The translations under genes were made by a program, and so were the position numbers. A model generated the notes under the pieces. It saw only the letters and a program-made list of their open reading frames with translations, was not told the DNA's origin and did no database searches. A stretch of DNA of 64,000 nt from Bacteriovorax sp. GTDB taxonomy: Bacteria > Bdellovibrionota > Bacteriovoracia > Bacteriovoracales > Bacteriovoracaceae. The DNA is taken from positions 1 through 64,000 of the forward strand of contig JACMPM010000005.1 in NCBI GenBank assembly GCA_014377485.1, read 5' to 3'. Shown here piece after piece: positions 17,476 to 27,152 of the stretch (positions within the stretch are counted from its first letter, which is position 1; every line of letters begins with the position of its first letter).

Positions 17476-17887
17476 GAAAGAGCAATATCACAGAAACTCT
17501 CATTTCTATAAGTCCATGTAAAAATAATCTAGTTCCCAGAATAGCTGGAAATATTTTCGTATGACCAATACTTCGAGAGTATTATAAGGAGATCTTGGCG
17601 CGATCTCTATCTTGAATGATAAAATAAAAAAATTATAATTAATATTTTTTCATTGATTGTTTAAACTATAAAAGTCCCATGAATCTACAAAATACTTATC
17701 TTTAAAAACGCAGTATTTATGGCAAGCACCTTGCTGAATTTGTGATCGAATACTTCAATGTTTGCAGTAGAGGAAAGAAAGCATCAAGAATTGAAACCTT
17801 ATTGATCCAGTATCGGTCATACCATAATTAAGGATTTTATTTAGTTTTACCGATAAATAATATTATTGAAGTTATTGTGGAGAATTT
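17476..17887. other. Gap of 412 bp; one open remnant without a start
   Basis: This AT-rich region lies between two divergent genes. On the plus strand 17706-17831 is an open stretch of 41 codons that reads like real protein (GKHLAEFVIEYF, RIETLLIQYRSY) but has no ATG, GTG or TTG start near its beginning and a stop immediately upstream. It could be the decayed end of a lost gene. A weak ribosome binding site, GTGGAG, precedes the ATG at 17888. No RNA gene was recognised. Confidence 0.4.
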
Positions 17888-19279
17888 ATGAACAAAACGA
17901 ATAAAAAAAATTTCTATCCGGCCATAATGCTGACCCTTCTCCTGGCAACATTAATAAGCTTCAATCAGTGCGTTTTAACAAATACTGCCAGCAAATCCAT
18001 AAAAACTGTAAGTGAAAAGACTTCTACATTGGGTTCTAAAATATTTAGTGGAAATACAAATGCTTCCATAATTGATGCTACAGCACCTGCATGTACGGCA
18101 GAAGTTCTTAGCGGCTGGAAGTGCTTTCCGACAACAATAAGAACGCTAGAAGGTGATGAGTATAAAATTCTAATTAAATGGAACCGGTCAGGACTTACTT
18201 CCAAAGGAACGGTTCTAATGGCCGTTGGTGGAGCAGGAATGGGGGAATCGAGAGAAGATCCTCCTTCAAAACAAATGATGGATGAACTTGATAGCTTGGA
18301 CCATATCAGGACAGTTCAACTTGAGTTTGTAGATGTTCCCAACACAAGCCTCTATGCTGCAAATCCATGGGGCGGATATTGGAAACATTTTGGAAGCTAT
18401 CATAGTGCAGGCTCTGCATTTCTCGCCTCACTTGAACTTATAGGTGAAAGTGGATTATTTACTGGAGATTTTCTCAACTATCTTGGTGGTAGCAATGGTT
18501 CAATGATCGCAGCTTATGCTATGTCACATTTTGGAGCAGATAAATATTTTGATCGAGTTGTTTTTCAAATGGGTCCATTTCTTCCTGATCTAAGTCACGC
18601 TTGTGATAGACTTAATCCCGCAAGTTTTTTTATTAATCTACCTGCGACCCAAAAAAGTGTCGCTGATTTAATAAATACATGGTCGGGTGGAAATCCAACT
18701 GAAGACGTTTGTAATACTCTCAACAATGATCGCACCTCTGTTCTCAAAGGTGGAAATGCTCAATATCCAAATACTCATGTACATATAATTGTTGGTGCAG
18801 ATGAAGTCACTAGAGGCTTTGGTCCATGGATTCTGGCTTCAAATCTTGAATATTATCAAGCAATCGATGCTAAATCTAAAGAGCGCATTGTGCGACCTGG
18901 AATGGCCCACAATAATAGTTATCAAGATATGAGAAGACTTTTAAAACTTAATCAAAACGAGTCACCTGAAGCCGAAGTTCTAGCTTGCCCTTCAAATAGT
19001 ACAGGTACATTTTGTAATCAAAATGGAAACAGTACTGATTACTTTTGTAATGGTTGTGGACAGAATATTCCGCCAGACAATTTTGGAAATTGGGTCAGTG
19101 TCGGGAATAATTGTTTTCATCGTGGAACTACCAATTCTTGCGGTCAATGTAGTAATGGTGAATTTTGTAATTCAGGATCAGCTGTAGAATGGGCATGCAG
19201 TTGTTCTTTAAGTGGTGTTGGATGGGTAAGCCAAGGCAACGGATGCTCACACCGAAAAACAAACAGGTCTTGCAAATAG
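17888..19279 (+). CDS. NQCV lipoprotein with serine-hydrolase-like domain and Cys-rich tail
   Basis: The signal ends LATLISFNQCVLT with Cys28, the third FNQCV-type signal in the window. Residues about 75-360 look like an alpha/beta hydrolase. VLMAVGGAGMGESRE could form an oxyanion loop, LGGSNGSMIAAYAM has the GxSxG nucleophile elbow, and VHIIVGADEVTRGFGP and VRPGMAHNNSY supply plausible acid and His residues. From about residue 367 to the end are some 13 Cys in short loops (FCNGCGQ, CGQCSNGEFCNSG), likely disulfide-bonded and perhaps for binding. Substrate unknown; probably a surface-anchored esterase or peptidase. Confidence 0.7.
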   Translation: MNKTNKKNFYPAIMLTLLLATLISFNQCVLTNTASKSIKTVSEKTSTLGSKIFSGNTNASIIDATAPACTAEVLSGWKCFPTTIRTLEGDEYKILIKWNRSGLTSKGTVLMAVGGAGMGESREDPPSKQMMDELDSLDHIRTVQLEFVDVPNTSLYAANPWGGYWKHFGSYHSAGSAFLASLELIGESGLFTGDFLNYLGGSNGSMIAAYAMSHFGADKYFDRVVFQMGPFLPDLSHACDRLNPASFFINLPATQKSVADLINTWSGGNPTEDVCNTLNNDRTSVLKGGNAQYPNTHVHIIVGADEVTRGFGPWILASNLEYYQAIDAKSKERIVRPGMAHNNSYQDMRRLLKLNQNESPEAEVLACPSNSTGTFCNQNGNSTDYFCNGCGQNIPPDNFGNWVSVGNNCFHRGTTNSCGQCSNGEFCNSGSAVEWACSCSLSGVGWVSQGNGCSHRKTNRSCK

Positions 19280-19293
19280 TTCGAAAAATAAAA

Positions 19294-19314
19294 TGGGCCA
19301 CCAACAAAGTGGCC
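19294..19314 (-). terminator. Bidirectional terminator hairpin
   Basis: GGGCCAC (19294-19300) pairs with GTGGCCC (19308-19314) around a seven-base loop. Read on the minus strand it is followed by ATTTTATTTTT, so it best serves an end for minus transcripts from the dienelactone hydrolase gene. It also lies just past the plus-strand lipoprotein gene. Confidence 0.75.
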
Positions 19315-19336
19315 CTTCTATACTCTTAATTTTAAA

Positions 19337-20116
19337 TTACTTTGTTAATTCATGAAAAAATTGTTTCATTCCTTCCCATGATCTTTTATCTGCTAGAGCA
19401 TTATAGGCTTGCCCTTTGGTAACATCGCTTCCAGCTCCACTGTCAGTGAAGCTATGAACAGCTCCAGAGAAAGAAGTTAACTGATAAGTTACTTTTGCTT
19501 CATCCATTTCTTTCTTGAAAGCTGCAACTTCATCGCCTGGCACGTACGGATCAATTCCTCCGTGATAAACTTCTACTTGAGCTTTTATATTTTTAGCGTC
19601 AGCGGGGGTTGGATTTGAAAGTCCACCGTGAAAAATTACGATTCCTAAAACATCTGCACCAGAGCGGCCAAGTTCAAGAGCGGCCGTTCCGCCAAAACAG
19701 TAACCAGTTGCTAATAATTTACTTGAATCAACTTTTGAATTTTTTGCAAGAGTGGCTAGAGCAAGATTCGCTCTATCTCTTAAGAGTTTGCGGTCATTTT
19801 TATACACAGTCGCAAGTTCACCTGCTTCTTTTGCATCTTTTGGTCTAATTCCTTTTCCATACACATCTGCGGCCATAGCAACGTAACCAAGTTTCGCCAG
19901 TGCAGTAATTTTTGATTCGGTTTCTGAAGAAACTCCCATCCAGTTAGGAAAAACAATAACTCCAGGTTTTTTTCCTTTAATGGCAGTGTCGTATGCCACA
20001 ATGCCTTCAAAAGTTTTGTCGCCAGATTTGTATTCTACTTTTTCTAAAGTAATTTTTGCTTCTGCGCCCATAGAAATTAATCCTAATAATAAAATGGTTG
20101 AAAATAGTTTTTTCAT
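19337..20116 (-). CDS. Exported dienelactone hydrolase-family protein
   Basis: 259 residues with a signal peptide ending SMGAEA. The family's cysteine nucleophile is in ATGYCFGGTAALEL (GxCxG), with Asp in YHGGIDPYVPGDE and His in GAVHSFTD. The DLH fold cleaves lactone or ester bonds, the classic substrate being dienelactone, but many members are general esterases. The periplasmic location makes aromatic catabolism unlikely, and no such genes are near. Single gene, with a hairpin at 19294 as its probable end. Confidence 0.88.
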   Translation of the reverse strand: MKKLFSTILLLGLISMGAEAKITLEKVEYKSGDKTFEGIVAYDTAIKGKKPGVIVFPNWMGVSSETESKITALAKLGYVAMAADVYGKGIRPKDAKEAGELATVYKNDRKLLRDRANLALATLAKNSKVDSSKLLATGYCFGGTAALELGRSGADVLGIVIFHGGLSNPTPADAKNIKAQVEVYHGGIDPYVPGDEVAAFKKEMDEAKVTYQLTSFSGAVHSFTDSGAGSDVTKGQAYNALADKRSWEGMKQFFHELTK

Positions 20117-20194
20117 ATGTAATCTCCCCTAAAATATGTGACAGGAAATACTAAATGAAAAAATGTAAAAAGGAAAATGGACAAAGCTTTGATT

Positions 20195-20226
20195 AAAAAA
20201 AAGTAGCCTCTAATAGATCAGAGGCT
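20195..20226 (-). terminator. Terminator of the sucA-sucB-lpd operon
   Basis: AGCCTCT (20205-20211) and AGAGGCT (20220-20226) form a 7-bp stem with an eight-base loop. On the minus strand a run of eight T follows (20196-20203), the usual intrinsic terminator form, 17 bases past the lpd stop. Confidence 0.85.
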
Positions 20227-20242
20227 CGATTATAGATTAAAA

Positions 20243-21646
20243 TTATATATTTAATGCGCGATTATCCGTAGCTGCCAAACAAGCTTCTTTCAAACTTTCC
20301 GAATATGTCGGATGTGCATGACTTGTTCTGGCAATATCTTCTGCCGAAGCTCTGTACTCCATAGCAAGTACCGCTTCACCAATAAGATCGGCGCAACGAG
20401 GACCAATCATATGAACACCCAAAATTTCATCTGTCTTTTTGTCTGCGAGTACTTTTACAAATCCAGCTGATTCATTTGAAGCACGAGCACGTCCTGAAGC
20501 TTTGAATGGGAAAGAGCCCGTTTTATATTCTCTGCCAGAAGCTTTTAATTGCTCCTCTGTCTGACCTACAGAAGCAACCTCTGGCCAAGTGTAGACCACA
20601 CCTGGAATTAGATTGTAGTCAATATGTGGAAGTTGACCGGCCATAAATTCGGCAACGACACTTCCTTCTTCTTCAGCTTTGTGAGCAAGCATAGCTCCTT
20701 TTACCACATCACCAATAGCGTAAATATGAGGAACGTTAGTTTGCAAATGATCGTTTGTTTCAACTTTTCCGCGTTCATCTATTTTTACACCGGCAGCTTC
20801 GAGATTTAATCCTTCTGTATAAGGACGGCGACCTACGGCCACTAAACAGTAGTCCCCTTCGAGCGTAATAATAGTTTCAGTTTTTTTGTCTTTTGCTTTT
20901 ACGACAACTTTCTTTCCATCCGATTTAACTTCAGTTACGCCGTGACCTAGGTAGAACTCCACACCATCTTTTTTTAGTATTTTAAAAAGAGTTTTTGAAA
21001 GCTCACTATCCATTGTCGCAATAATTGAATCAGCAAATTCCACGACAGTTACTTCTGTACCAAGTCTTCTAAAGACAGAAGTTAATTCCAGGCCGATAAC
21101 TCCACCGCCAATGACGATAAGTTTTTTTGGCAATTCTCTAAGCACGAGGGCTTCAGTTGAAGTGATAATTCTTTTTTTATCAATAACTACACCGGGAAGA
21201 GTTGAAGGTTTTGAGCCAGTAGCGATGACTATTTTTTTACCTTTTATTTCCTGAGTTTCGCTTTCGCCTTTAATGATTATAGTATTGGCATCTTTAAAAG
21301 ATCCCAGGCCTGTGTAGGTCTCAATTTTATTTTTTTTCATGAGAAATGAAATACCACCGGAAACGTCTGTTACAACTTTTGAAACTCTGTCTCTCATTTT
21401 ATTAAAATCTAGTTTTACATCCCCTGCACTAATTCCGTGATCTGCAAATGAATGCATTAATTCATGATATTTCTCGCTTGAATCAAGCCATGCTTTAGAA
21501 GGAATACATCCTACGTTTAAACATGTTCCCCCGAGGGCCTTGTATTTTTCTATAATGGCAACTTTCATTCCTAATTGAGCACATCTGATCGCACAAATAT
21601 ATCCACCTGGACCAGAACCAATAATAACAACATCGTACTCTTTCAT
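20243..21646 (-). CDS. lpd: Dihydrolipoamide dehydrogenase (E3)
   Basis: 467 residues, the normal length. Order: FAD-binding VVIIGSGPGGYICAIR at the N-terminus, redox-active disulfide GGTCLNVGCIPSKA (about 40-53), NAD-binding VIGGGVIGLELTSVF near 180, second FAD motif YAIGDVV near 310, and the C-terminal HAHPTYSE with the active-site His. It reoxidises lipoyl groups of the 2-oxoglutarate (and perhaps pyruvate) dehydrogenase complex, passing electrons to NAD. It is last in the operon sucA-sucB-methyltransferase-lpd and is followed by a terminator. Confidence 0.97.
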   Translation of the reverse strand: MKEYDVVIIGSGPGGYICAIRCAQLGMKVAIIEKYKALGGTCLNVGCIPSKAWLDSSEKYHELMHSFADHGISAGDVKLDFNKMRDRVSKVVTDVSGGISFLMKKNKIETYTGLGSFKDANTIIIKGESETQEIKGKKIVIATGSKPSTLPGVVIDKKRIITSTEALVLRELPKKLIVIGGGVIGLELTSVFRRLGTEVTVVEFADSIIATMDSELSKTLFKILKKDGVEFYLGHGVTEVKSDGKKVVVKAKDKKTETIITLEGDYCLVAVGRRPYTEGLNLEAAGVKIDERGKVETNDHLQTNVPHIYAIGDVVKGAMLAHKAEEEGSVVAEFMAGQLPHIDYNLIPGVVYTWPEVASVGQTEEQLKASGREYKTGSFPFKASGRARASNESAGFVKVLADKKTDEILGVHMIGPRCADLIGEAVLAMEYRASAEDIARTSHAHPTYSESLKEACLAATDNRALNI

Positions 21647-21677
21647 CTAAACTCCGAATCATATTTTTGATAATTAA

Positions 21678-22508
21678 CTAAAACATTCCATTGCGGGCTT
21701 TCGCCTGAATAAACGAAAAGAAAAATACAGCATTGGGGTCATTGGCCACTACACTCATTTCTTTTTTCATTCCATCTACTGTTTCCTGGTCGACATACTT
21801 GGCGCTAACCAATTGCTCACTGGCACTCATTAAAAGTTCACTCCAAAATTCAATAATCTCTTTTCTTTTTTGGGGGTGACGATTATCCAGAAACCAAGTC
21901 TTCACTTCTGTTTCAATATTCTGATAACCGTTTTGCATCAAAAGATTTCCAAGTTTCGCCCCCATAAAGGGATCCCCTTTTTGATCATACTGATAATCGT
22001 TGAAGGCCATCCAGTATTTCAAAACATTGGGAGAATATGGATCGAGGAAAAAAGATGAATTGAGCACTTCAGTGATATAAACAATTCCACCGGGGCTCAG
22101 CACTCTCCTCACTTCAGATAAAACTCTTCTCGGATCAGGTACATGTTCTAAAACAAAACATAGAAATGCCCCGTCAAAACTCTCGGCATCAAATTTTAAA
22201 TCTTCGGCGCTCATTTGTTTTAATTCGTAGCGATCTTTGGCAAAAGCCAGCTGGCCTAAACTTGTTTTGGCGGCCGCAAGTTGTTTATCGCTTAAATCAA
22301 TTCCTGTTAATTTAATATCTGGAAAACGACGTAAGAGAATTTCTGATTGCGCTCCAACTCCACAACCCACTTCCAAAACTTTTTTAGTGGAAGAAAAATT
22401 TACGTTTTGATAAATCGTATGTTCAGCAAATCTTGCTTGTCTTCTTAAGCGTTCCTGCTCAACTGGAGAGAACCCATGGAGATAAGGAAAATCGGATTTT
22501 TCTGTCAT
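21678..22508 (-). CDS. Class I SAM-dependent methyltransferase in the suc operon
   Basis: 276 residues. Motif I is KVLEVGCGVGAQSEIL near residue 46, the acidic end of strand 2 is TGIDLSDKQLAAA, and DAESFDGAFLCFVLEHVPD plus LSPGGIVYITEV follow as motifs II/III. This is the small-molecule or lipid methyltransferase type (Methyltransf_11/25). It lies between sucB and lpd with gaps of 36 and 31 bases, so it is co-transcribed with them. The methyl acceptor is unknown; nothing in the sequence ties it to lipoate or the complex. Confidence 0.85.
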   Translation of the reverse strand: MTEKSDFPYLHGFSPVEQERLRRQARFAEHTIYQNVNFSSTKKVLEVGCGVGAQSEILLRRFPDIKLTGIDLSDKQLAAAKTSLGQLAFAKDRYELKQMSAEDLKFDAESFDGAFLCFVLEHVPDPRRVLSEVRRVLSPGGIVYITEVLNSSFFLDPYSPNVLKYWMAFNDYQYDQKGDPFMGAKLGNLLMQNGYQNIETEVKTWFLDNRHPQKRKEIIEFWSELLMSASEQLVSAKYVDQETVDGMKKEMSVVANDPNAVFFFSFIQAKARNGMF

Positions 22509-22544
22509 ACGAGCTCCAATTCAATCTATTATAAAAATAAAATA

Positions 22545-23762
22545 TTAAACATCAAGCAACAGTCTAGAAGGATCTTCCAGCAGCTCTTTGACTTGTTTTA
22601 AGAAACTTACTGATTCACGTCCATCGATAATTCTATGGTCGTAAGATAAAGCTAAATACATCATCGGACGAATCACTACCTGGCCGTTAAGGGCAACAGG
22701 GCGTTCGATAATATTGTGCATACCCAAAATCGCCGATTGAGGAATATTGATAATTGGAGTTGAAAGCATTGAACCAAAAACACCACCATTAGTGATTGAG
22801 AATGTCCCACCTTGCATATCTTCGATCGTAATTTTTCCGTCGCGAGCTTTAGTTGCAAGTGCTAAAATTTCTTTTTCAATTTGCGCCAGTGACATGCTCT
22901 CAGCATTTCTCACTACTGGAACAACCAGCCCTTTGGCAGTAGAAACTGCGATGCCGATATCAGCATAGTCGTGATAAGTAATTTCGTCCCCGTTAATTTG
23001 TGCATTTACAGAAGGGAAATCTTTAAGAGCAACAGTCACTGCTTTTGTAAACAGAGACATAAAGCCTAAACCCACGCCATGTTTTTTAGTGAATGCGTCT
23101 TTATATTTTTTTCTTAGGTTCATCAGTTCATACATATCAACTTCATTAAAAGTTGTGAGCATCGCTGTGGTGTTTTTGGCTTCGACTAGTTTTGTTGCGA
23201 TGGTTTTTCTTAGACGTGACATTTTTTCGGATCTAACTGCTCTTTGGCCGGGAACGACTGTAGGAGAACTTGCTTTTGCAGGGGACGGTTTCGGGCCTGG
23301 TGCGGGAGTTGGGTGCGACGCTAGCGCGTCTTCCTTAGTAATACGGCCGTCTTTTCCAGTGCCGTTCACATTCTCAGCACTCACTCCCTTTTCATCAAGA
23401 ATTTTTCTTGCAGCCGGGCTTGGAATATTAACTTCTTTTGAACTTGCAACTGGTGCAGCTGGAGCGGTTTTAGGTGCTTCGACTTTTTCTGCAGGTGCAG
23501 TTTTTGCAGCCGCAGCAGGTTTAGCTGCACTAGTATCAAGCTCGCCGATCTTTGCACCAATTTTTAATTCTGAGCCGGCCTCTGCCATAATTTTTAAAAC
23601 ACCTGCACTTGGTGCCGGAAGCTCCATTGAAGCTTTATCAGATTCAATTTCGCAAACCGCTTCGCCTTCAGCGACGTAGTCACCATCTTTTTTTAACCAA
23701 GATGATAAAGTAACTTCTGTAACTGATTCACCGATAACCGGTATTTTTAATTCAACACTCAT
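22545..23762 (-). CDS. sucB: Dihydrolipoyllysine succinyltransferase (E2 of 2-oxoglutarate dehydrogenase)
   Basis: Start placed at ATG 23762 ([17 protein letters not shown]) behind CGGAGT; an upstream in-frame start would overlap sucA. Length 405, as usual. Lipoyl domain 1-75 has the lipoylated Lys in [12 protein letters not shown]. An Ala/Pro-rich linker follows, then the E3/E1-binding domain ([14 protein letters not shown], about 115-150), a second linker, and the acyltransferase core from about 180 with [11 protein letters not shown] (HxxxDG) near the end. It moves the succinyl group to CoA in the TCA cycle. Ten bases downstream of sucA. Confidence 0.96.
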   Translation of the reverse strand: MSVELKIPVIGESVTEVTLSSWLKKDGDYVAEGEAVCEIESDKASMELPAPSAGVLKIMAEAGSELKIGAKIGELDTSAAKPAAAAKTAPAEKVEAPKTAPAAPVASSKEVNIPSPAARKILDEKGVSAENVNGTGKDGRITKEDALASHPTPAPGPKPSPAKASSPTVVPGQRAVRSEKMSRLRKTIATKLVEAKNTTAMLTTFNEVDMYELMNLRKKYKDAFTKKHGVGLGFMSLFTKAVTVALKDFPSVNAQINGDEITYHDYADIGIAVSTAKGLVVPVVRNAESMSLAQIEKEILALATKARDGKITIEDMQGGTFSITNGGVFGSMLSTPIINIPQSAILGMHNIIERPVALNGQVVIRPMMYLALSYDHRIIDGRESVSFLKQVKELLEDPSRLLLDV

Positions 23763-23772
23763 AAAGACTCCG

Positions 23773-26508
23773 TTATTTTGCAAAAGCTTTCGTAATTATT
23801 TCTGCTTGCTCTTTCTTATGGACATTAGAAAAGCCGGTCGCAGGTGCCGCTGAAGACTTACGACTGATTAATTTAAAGGTTCCAAAAACTTCAATAAAAC
23901 GCAGAAGGTATGTCCAGTACCCTTGGTTCATTGGTTCTTCTTGTATCCAAAAACTTTCAGCACCTTTATACTTGGCCAGGATTTTCTTAATTTGTTTTTC
24001 TGGCAAAGGATGTAATTGTTCTAGCCGAACGATGGCCACATCGTCCCTTTTTTCTGCGATTTTTTTATCATTAAGATCATAATAAATTTTACCAGTACAC
24101 CAAATTACGCGAGTAACATTTGTTCCAGCATTGGAATCATCTATTAACTCTTGAAACTTTCCGTTGATAAATTCATCGCGAGTTGAAGTACAACGAGGAT
24201 CGCGAAGCAGCGATTTGGGAGTCAAGACCATTGCTGGTTTTCTAAAAGACCAAGTTAACTGGCGGCGAATAAGATGAAACATATTGCCAGGAGTCGAGCA
24301 GTTCGCAACGATAATATTATTTTCAGCGGCCATTTGTAGATATCTCTCAGGACGAGCACTTGAATGCTCAGGCCCTGCTCCTTCATGTCCGTGAGGCAAA
24401 AGCATTAGTAGCCCGCTCATTCTCTGCCATTTAACTTCGGCCGAAGTAATGTATTGATCGATGACAATTTGAGCACCGTTCGAAAAATCTCCAAACTGCG
24501 CTTCCCAAATAGTAAGCGTATTGGGGGTGGCCCAAGAATATCCAAATTCAAAACCGAGAACGGCATATTCTGATAAAAGCGAATTGTACAAACTCACTTT
24601 ACCTTGTTTTTCAGAAATAAATTCTAATCCACAATAAGCTTCATTAGTTCTTTCATCAAAAACTTTAGCGTGACGGTGAGAAAAAGTTCCGCGAATAATA
24701 TCCTGACCGGTAAAACGCAGTGGATGTCCTTCGTCTAATAAACTTCCGTAGGCCAATAGCTCGGCACTTGCCCAGTCTAATTTATCTGTATTAAAAGCTG
24801 CATCTCTATCATCTAAAACTTTTTGTGTTTTTCTCATTAATTGCATTCCAGGGGGAGTGGAATTAATCGCCTTTACAACTCTTTCTAAACCTTCTTTTGA
24901 AACCCCTGTCGCTGGTGACTCATCAAAAGACTCTGCTTTTGAATAGCCCAAGCCGTCCCAATCTTTATGCGGTCCTCTTATTTTATTAGGAATTTCTTTT
25001 TGGCGAACATTATTGAAGCGGTCTGAAAGAAGAAGTTTATAAGCTTCGATCATTTCAGTTGCGAGTTGCGATTCAATTTTCCCCGAAGTTAAAAGTTGTT
25101 CAAGATAAAGCTCTCTAGGATTTTTATGCTTGGTGATCAGATCATAAAGATTTGGTTGAGTGTAACGAGGTTCATCCCCTTCGTTATGCCCGTACTTTCT
25201 GTAGCAAACCATATCAATAAAAATATCTTCTTTAAATTTTTGTCTAAACTCTACTGCTAACTCGATTGCATAGACGACAGCTTCTGGATCGTCCCCGTTT
25301 ACTTGAATGATCGGTGCTTCGACAACTTTTGCAACTGAATCACAATATTGTGAAGAACGACCATCTTCAAAGTCAGTTGTAAAACCAATTTGATTATTGA
25401 TTACAAAATGGATTGATCCACCAACAGCATAACCTTTGAGTTTACTCATTTGAAGAACTTCGTACACTACCCCTTGACCTGCGACAGAAGCGTCTCCGTG
25501 AATGATAATAGGAATAACTTTTGATTGATCACCTTTGTAGTGATTATCGATAAGTGCTCGGCAATACCCAATTGCAACTGGAGCAACCGTTTCTAAGTGA
25601 GAGGGATTGGGAAGAAGTTTTACATAAACTTCCTGATCGTTCATTGTTTTTTGAACAGTGGTAAAACCCATATGGTATTTTACGTCTCCACTATGTCCTT
25701 GCATCTCTTCAATCGATCCGCCTTCAAATTCAGAGAAAATATACTCGTATGTTTTTCCAACAGTGTTGGCCAAAACATTCAACCTTCCTCTATGCGCCAT
25801 CCCGATAACAAATTCATGACAACCTAACTCAGCACCTTTATTGATGATAGCATCCAGGGCCGGAATGGTCGTCTCTCCACCTTCAAGTGAAAATCTTTTT
25901 TGTCCAACATATTTTGTCTGAAGAAAATTTTCGAAAACATTGGCTTCATTTAATTTTTGCAGAATTCTTTTTTTCTTATCAAGAGAAAGATCAATGTTTT
26001 TAGCAGTAGATTCAATTTTCTCTCTCATCCACCGGCGAAGATCAGTGTTGTTAGAGTGCATGTATTGAAAACCAATTTTACCGCAGTAAATTTTTTTCAT
26101 GTGATCGAGAATATCTTGAAGTGTAGCAGGGCCTAAACCCACGAACTCTCCACATTGAAAAACAGTAGAGCGATCAGCTTCAGTCAGACCATACTCTTCC
26201 AAACTTATGCGTGCCTTGCGGTCAATACGTGCTCGAATTGGATTGGTGTCTGCGAGTAGATGTCCTCTCGCTCTAAAAGATTGAATCAAACGAAAGACGT
26301 TAAATTCTTTTCTGAGTAATTCATTGCTGATTCCCGCACCAGTTCCAGAAGAAGTTCCAAAACTTGATTCTGAAAATTCAAAGCCTTGAAAAAATCTTTG
26401 CCAAGATTCATCAACTGCTTCAGGACTAGTTCGATAACTGTCGTACAAAGAATCAATAAAAGTAATGTCTGAACTAGAGAGATGTGTGAAGTCGATATTC
26501 TTCGTCAT
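23773..26508 (-). CDS. sucA: 2-oxoglutarate dehydrogenase E1
   Basis: 911 residues, close to the family norm of 920-940. The N-terminus has the conserved [18 protein letters not shown] and an ESWQRFF motif that binds E2. Thiamine-diphosphate residues are in the block [14 protein letters not shown] and INNQIGFTT, with the catalytic His in [14 protein letters not shown]. The C-terminal half has the Tkt-like [20 protein letters not shown] and [16 protein letters not shown]. It decarboxylates 2-oxoglutarate and succinylates the lipoyl group of SucB. First gene of the operon, following its own hairpin-bounded leader. Confidence 0.97.
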   Translation of the reverse strand: MTKNIDFTHLSSSDITFIDSLYDSYRTSPEAVDESWQRFFQGFEFSESSFGTSSGTGAGISNELLRKEFNVFRLIQSFRARGHLLADTNPIRARIDRKARISLEEYGLTEADRSTVFQCGEFVGLGPATLQDILDHMKKIYCGKIGFQYMHSNNTDLRRWMREKIESTAKNIDLSLDKKKRILQKLNEANVFENFLQTKYVGQKRFSLEGGETTIPALDAIINKGAELGCHEFVIGMAHRGRLNVLANTVGKTYEYIFSEFEGGSIEEMQGHSGDVKYHMGFTTVQKTMNDQEVYVKLLPNPSHLETVAPVAIGYCRALIDNHYKGDQSKVIPIIIHGDASVAGQGVVYEVLQMSKLKGYAVGGSIHFVINNQIGFTTDFEDGRSSQYCDSVAKVVEAPIIQVNGDDPEAVVYAIELAVEFRQKFKEDIFIDMVCYRKYGHNEGDEPRYTQPNLYDLITKHKNPRELYLEQLLTSGKIESQLATEMIEAYKLLLSDRFNNVRQKEIPNKIRGPHKDWDGLGYSKAESFDESPATGVSKEGLERVVKAINSTPPGMQLMRKTQKVLDDRDAAFNTDKLDWASAELLAYGSLLDEGHPLRFTGQDIIRGTFSHRHAKVFDERTNEAYCGLEFISEKQGKVSLYNSLLSEYAVLGFEFGYSWATPNTLTIWEAQFGDFSNGAQIVIDQYITSAEVKWQRMSGLLMLLPHGHEGAGPEHSSARPERYLQMAAENNIIVANCSTPGNMFHLIRRQLTWSFRKPAMVLTPKSLLRDPRCTSTRDEFINGKFQELIDDSNAGTNVTRVIWCTGKIYYDLNDKKIAEKRDDVAIVRLEQLHPLPEKQIKKILAKYKGAESFWIQEEPMNQGYWTYLLRFIEVFGTFKLISRKSSAAPATGFSNVHKKEQAEIITKAFAK

Positions 26509-26522
26509 AAACTTCCTTCAAT

Positions 26523-26560
26523 AAAAAAAAGAGCTGCCGAGTGTTTTACTCGGCTAAAAA
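26523..26560 (-). terminator. Terminator between ychJ and sucA
   Basis: GCCGAGT (26536-26542) pairs with ACTCGGC (26548-26554) around GTTTT. On the minus strand the stem is followed by AGCTC and eight T, so it should end transcripts from ychJ before sucA. Because it sits in the sucA leader it could also act as an attenuator, though no alternative pairing was found. Confidence 0.75.
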
Positions 26561-26648
26561 ATAGATAACCCTAATATAGATCTAAGATATCAAAATTTTA
26601 AGCTTTTTTTCGCAATAGGAAGAATTGTCTCAATTAATTTTTAGGTCA

Positions 26649-27134
26649 TTACTGATGACAGCATTTCTTGGCTTTTTTGCCAGAACCGCATGGACACGGA
26701 TCGTTGCGACCAACCTTTGGGTCGACTCTGCGAACTGTGTTATTTCTCATTACACCGTCGACGAAAAACCACTCTCCTTTCTCTTTTATGAAGGTGCTTA
26801 GCTCGTGATGGGCCTGTTCTGCGCCATTGAAGTTGAATTTGCATTTAAACTCTACCTGGCCTTCAGTATCTTTTTCAGTTCCTTTGCTCGTCTCGCGAAT
26901 CTCTAAACCAAGCCATTCTGAATTTTGGGCCCAAGACTTAACTCCATCCATATCAAGATCTTTTCTGGTTGATTCGTGGTGTGTCTTAAAAATATAATCC
27001 ATTTCTCCCACAGCAAAAGCCGTGTAACGCGATCGCATTAACGCAACTGCAGTCGGAGCAGGCTTAGTTCCTTTGATATATGGCTGACAACAATCGCTAA
27101 AGTTTTTTTCAGATCCGCATGCACATAAACTCAT
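26649..27134 (-). CDS. ychJ: YchJ-like protein with SEC-C motif
   Basis: 161 residues. Two Cys/His metal clusters frame the chain: an N-terminal [17 protein letters not shown] and a C-terminal SEC-C motif, [15 protein letters not shown]. Between them is the conserved UPF0225 core ([27 protein letters not shown]). SEC-C motifs bind zinc and, in SecA, contact SecB and ribosomes; the role of YchJ itself is not established. Followed by a terminator before sucA. Nineteen bases separate it from the methyltransferase upstream, so it may share that transcript. Confidence 0.92.
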   Translation of the reverse strand: MSLCACGSEKNFSDCCQPYIKGTKPAPTAVALMRSRYTAFAVGEMDYIFKTHHESTRKDLDMDGVKSWAQNSEWLGLEIRETSKGTEKDTEGQVEFKCKFNFNGAEQAHHELSTFIKEKGEWFFVDGVMRNNTVRRVDPKVGRNDPCPCGSGKKAKKCCHQ

Positions 27135-27152
27135 TACTCACTCCTTAAAATC

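Noticed and set aside
23089-23679. 196-codon plus-strand frame
   Set aside because: It lies wholly inside sucB on the opposite strand, and sucB has clear motifs over the same bases.
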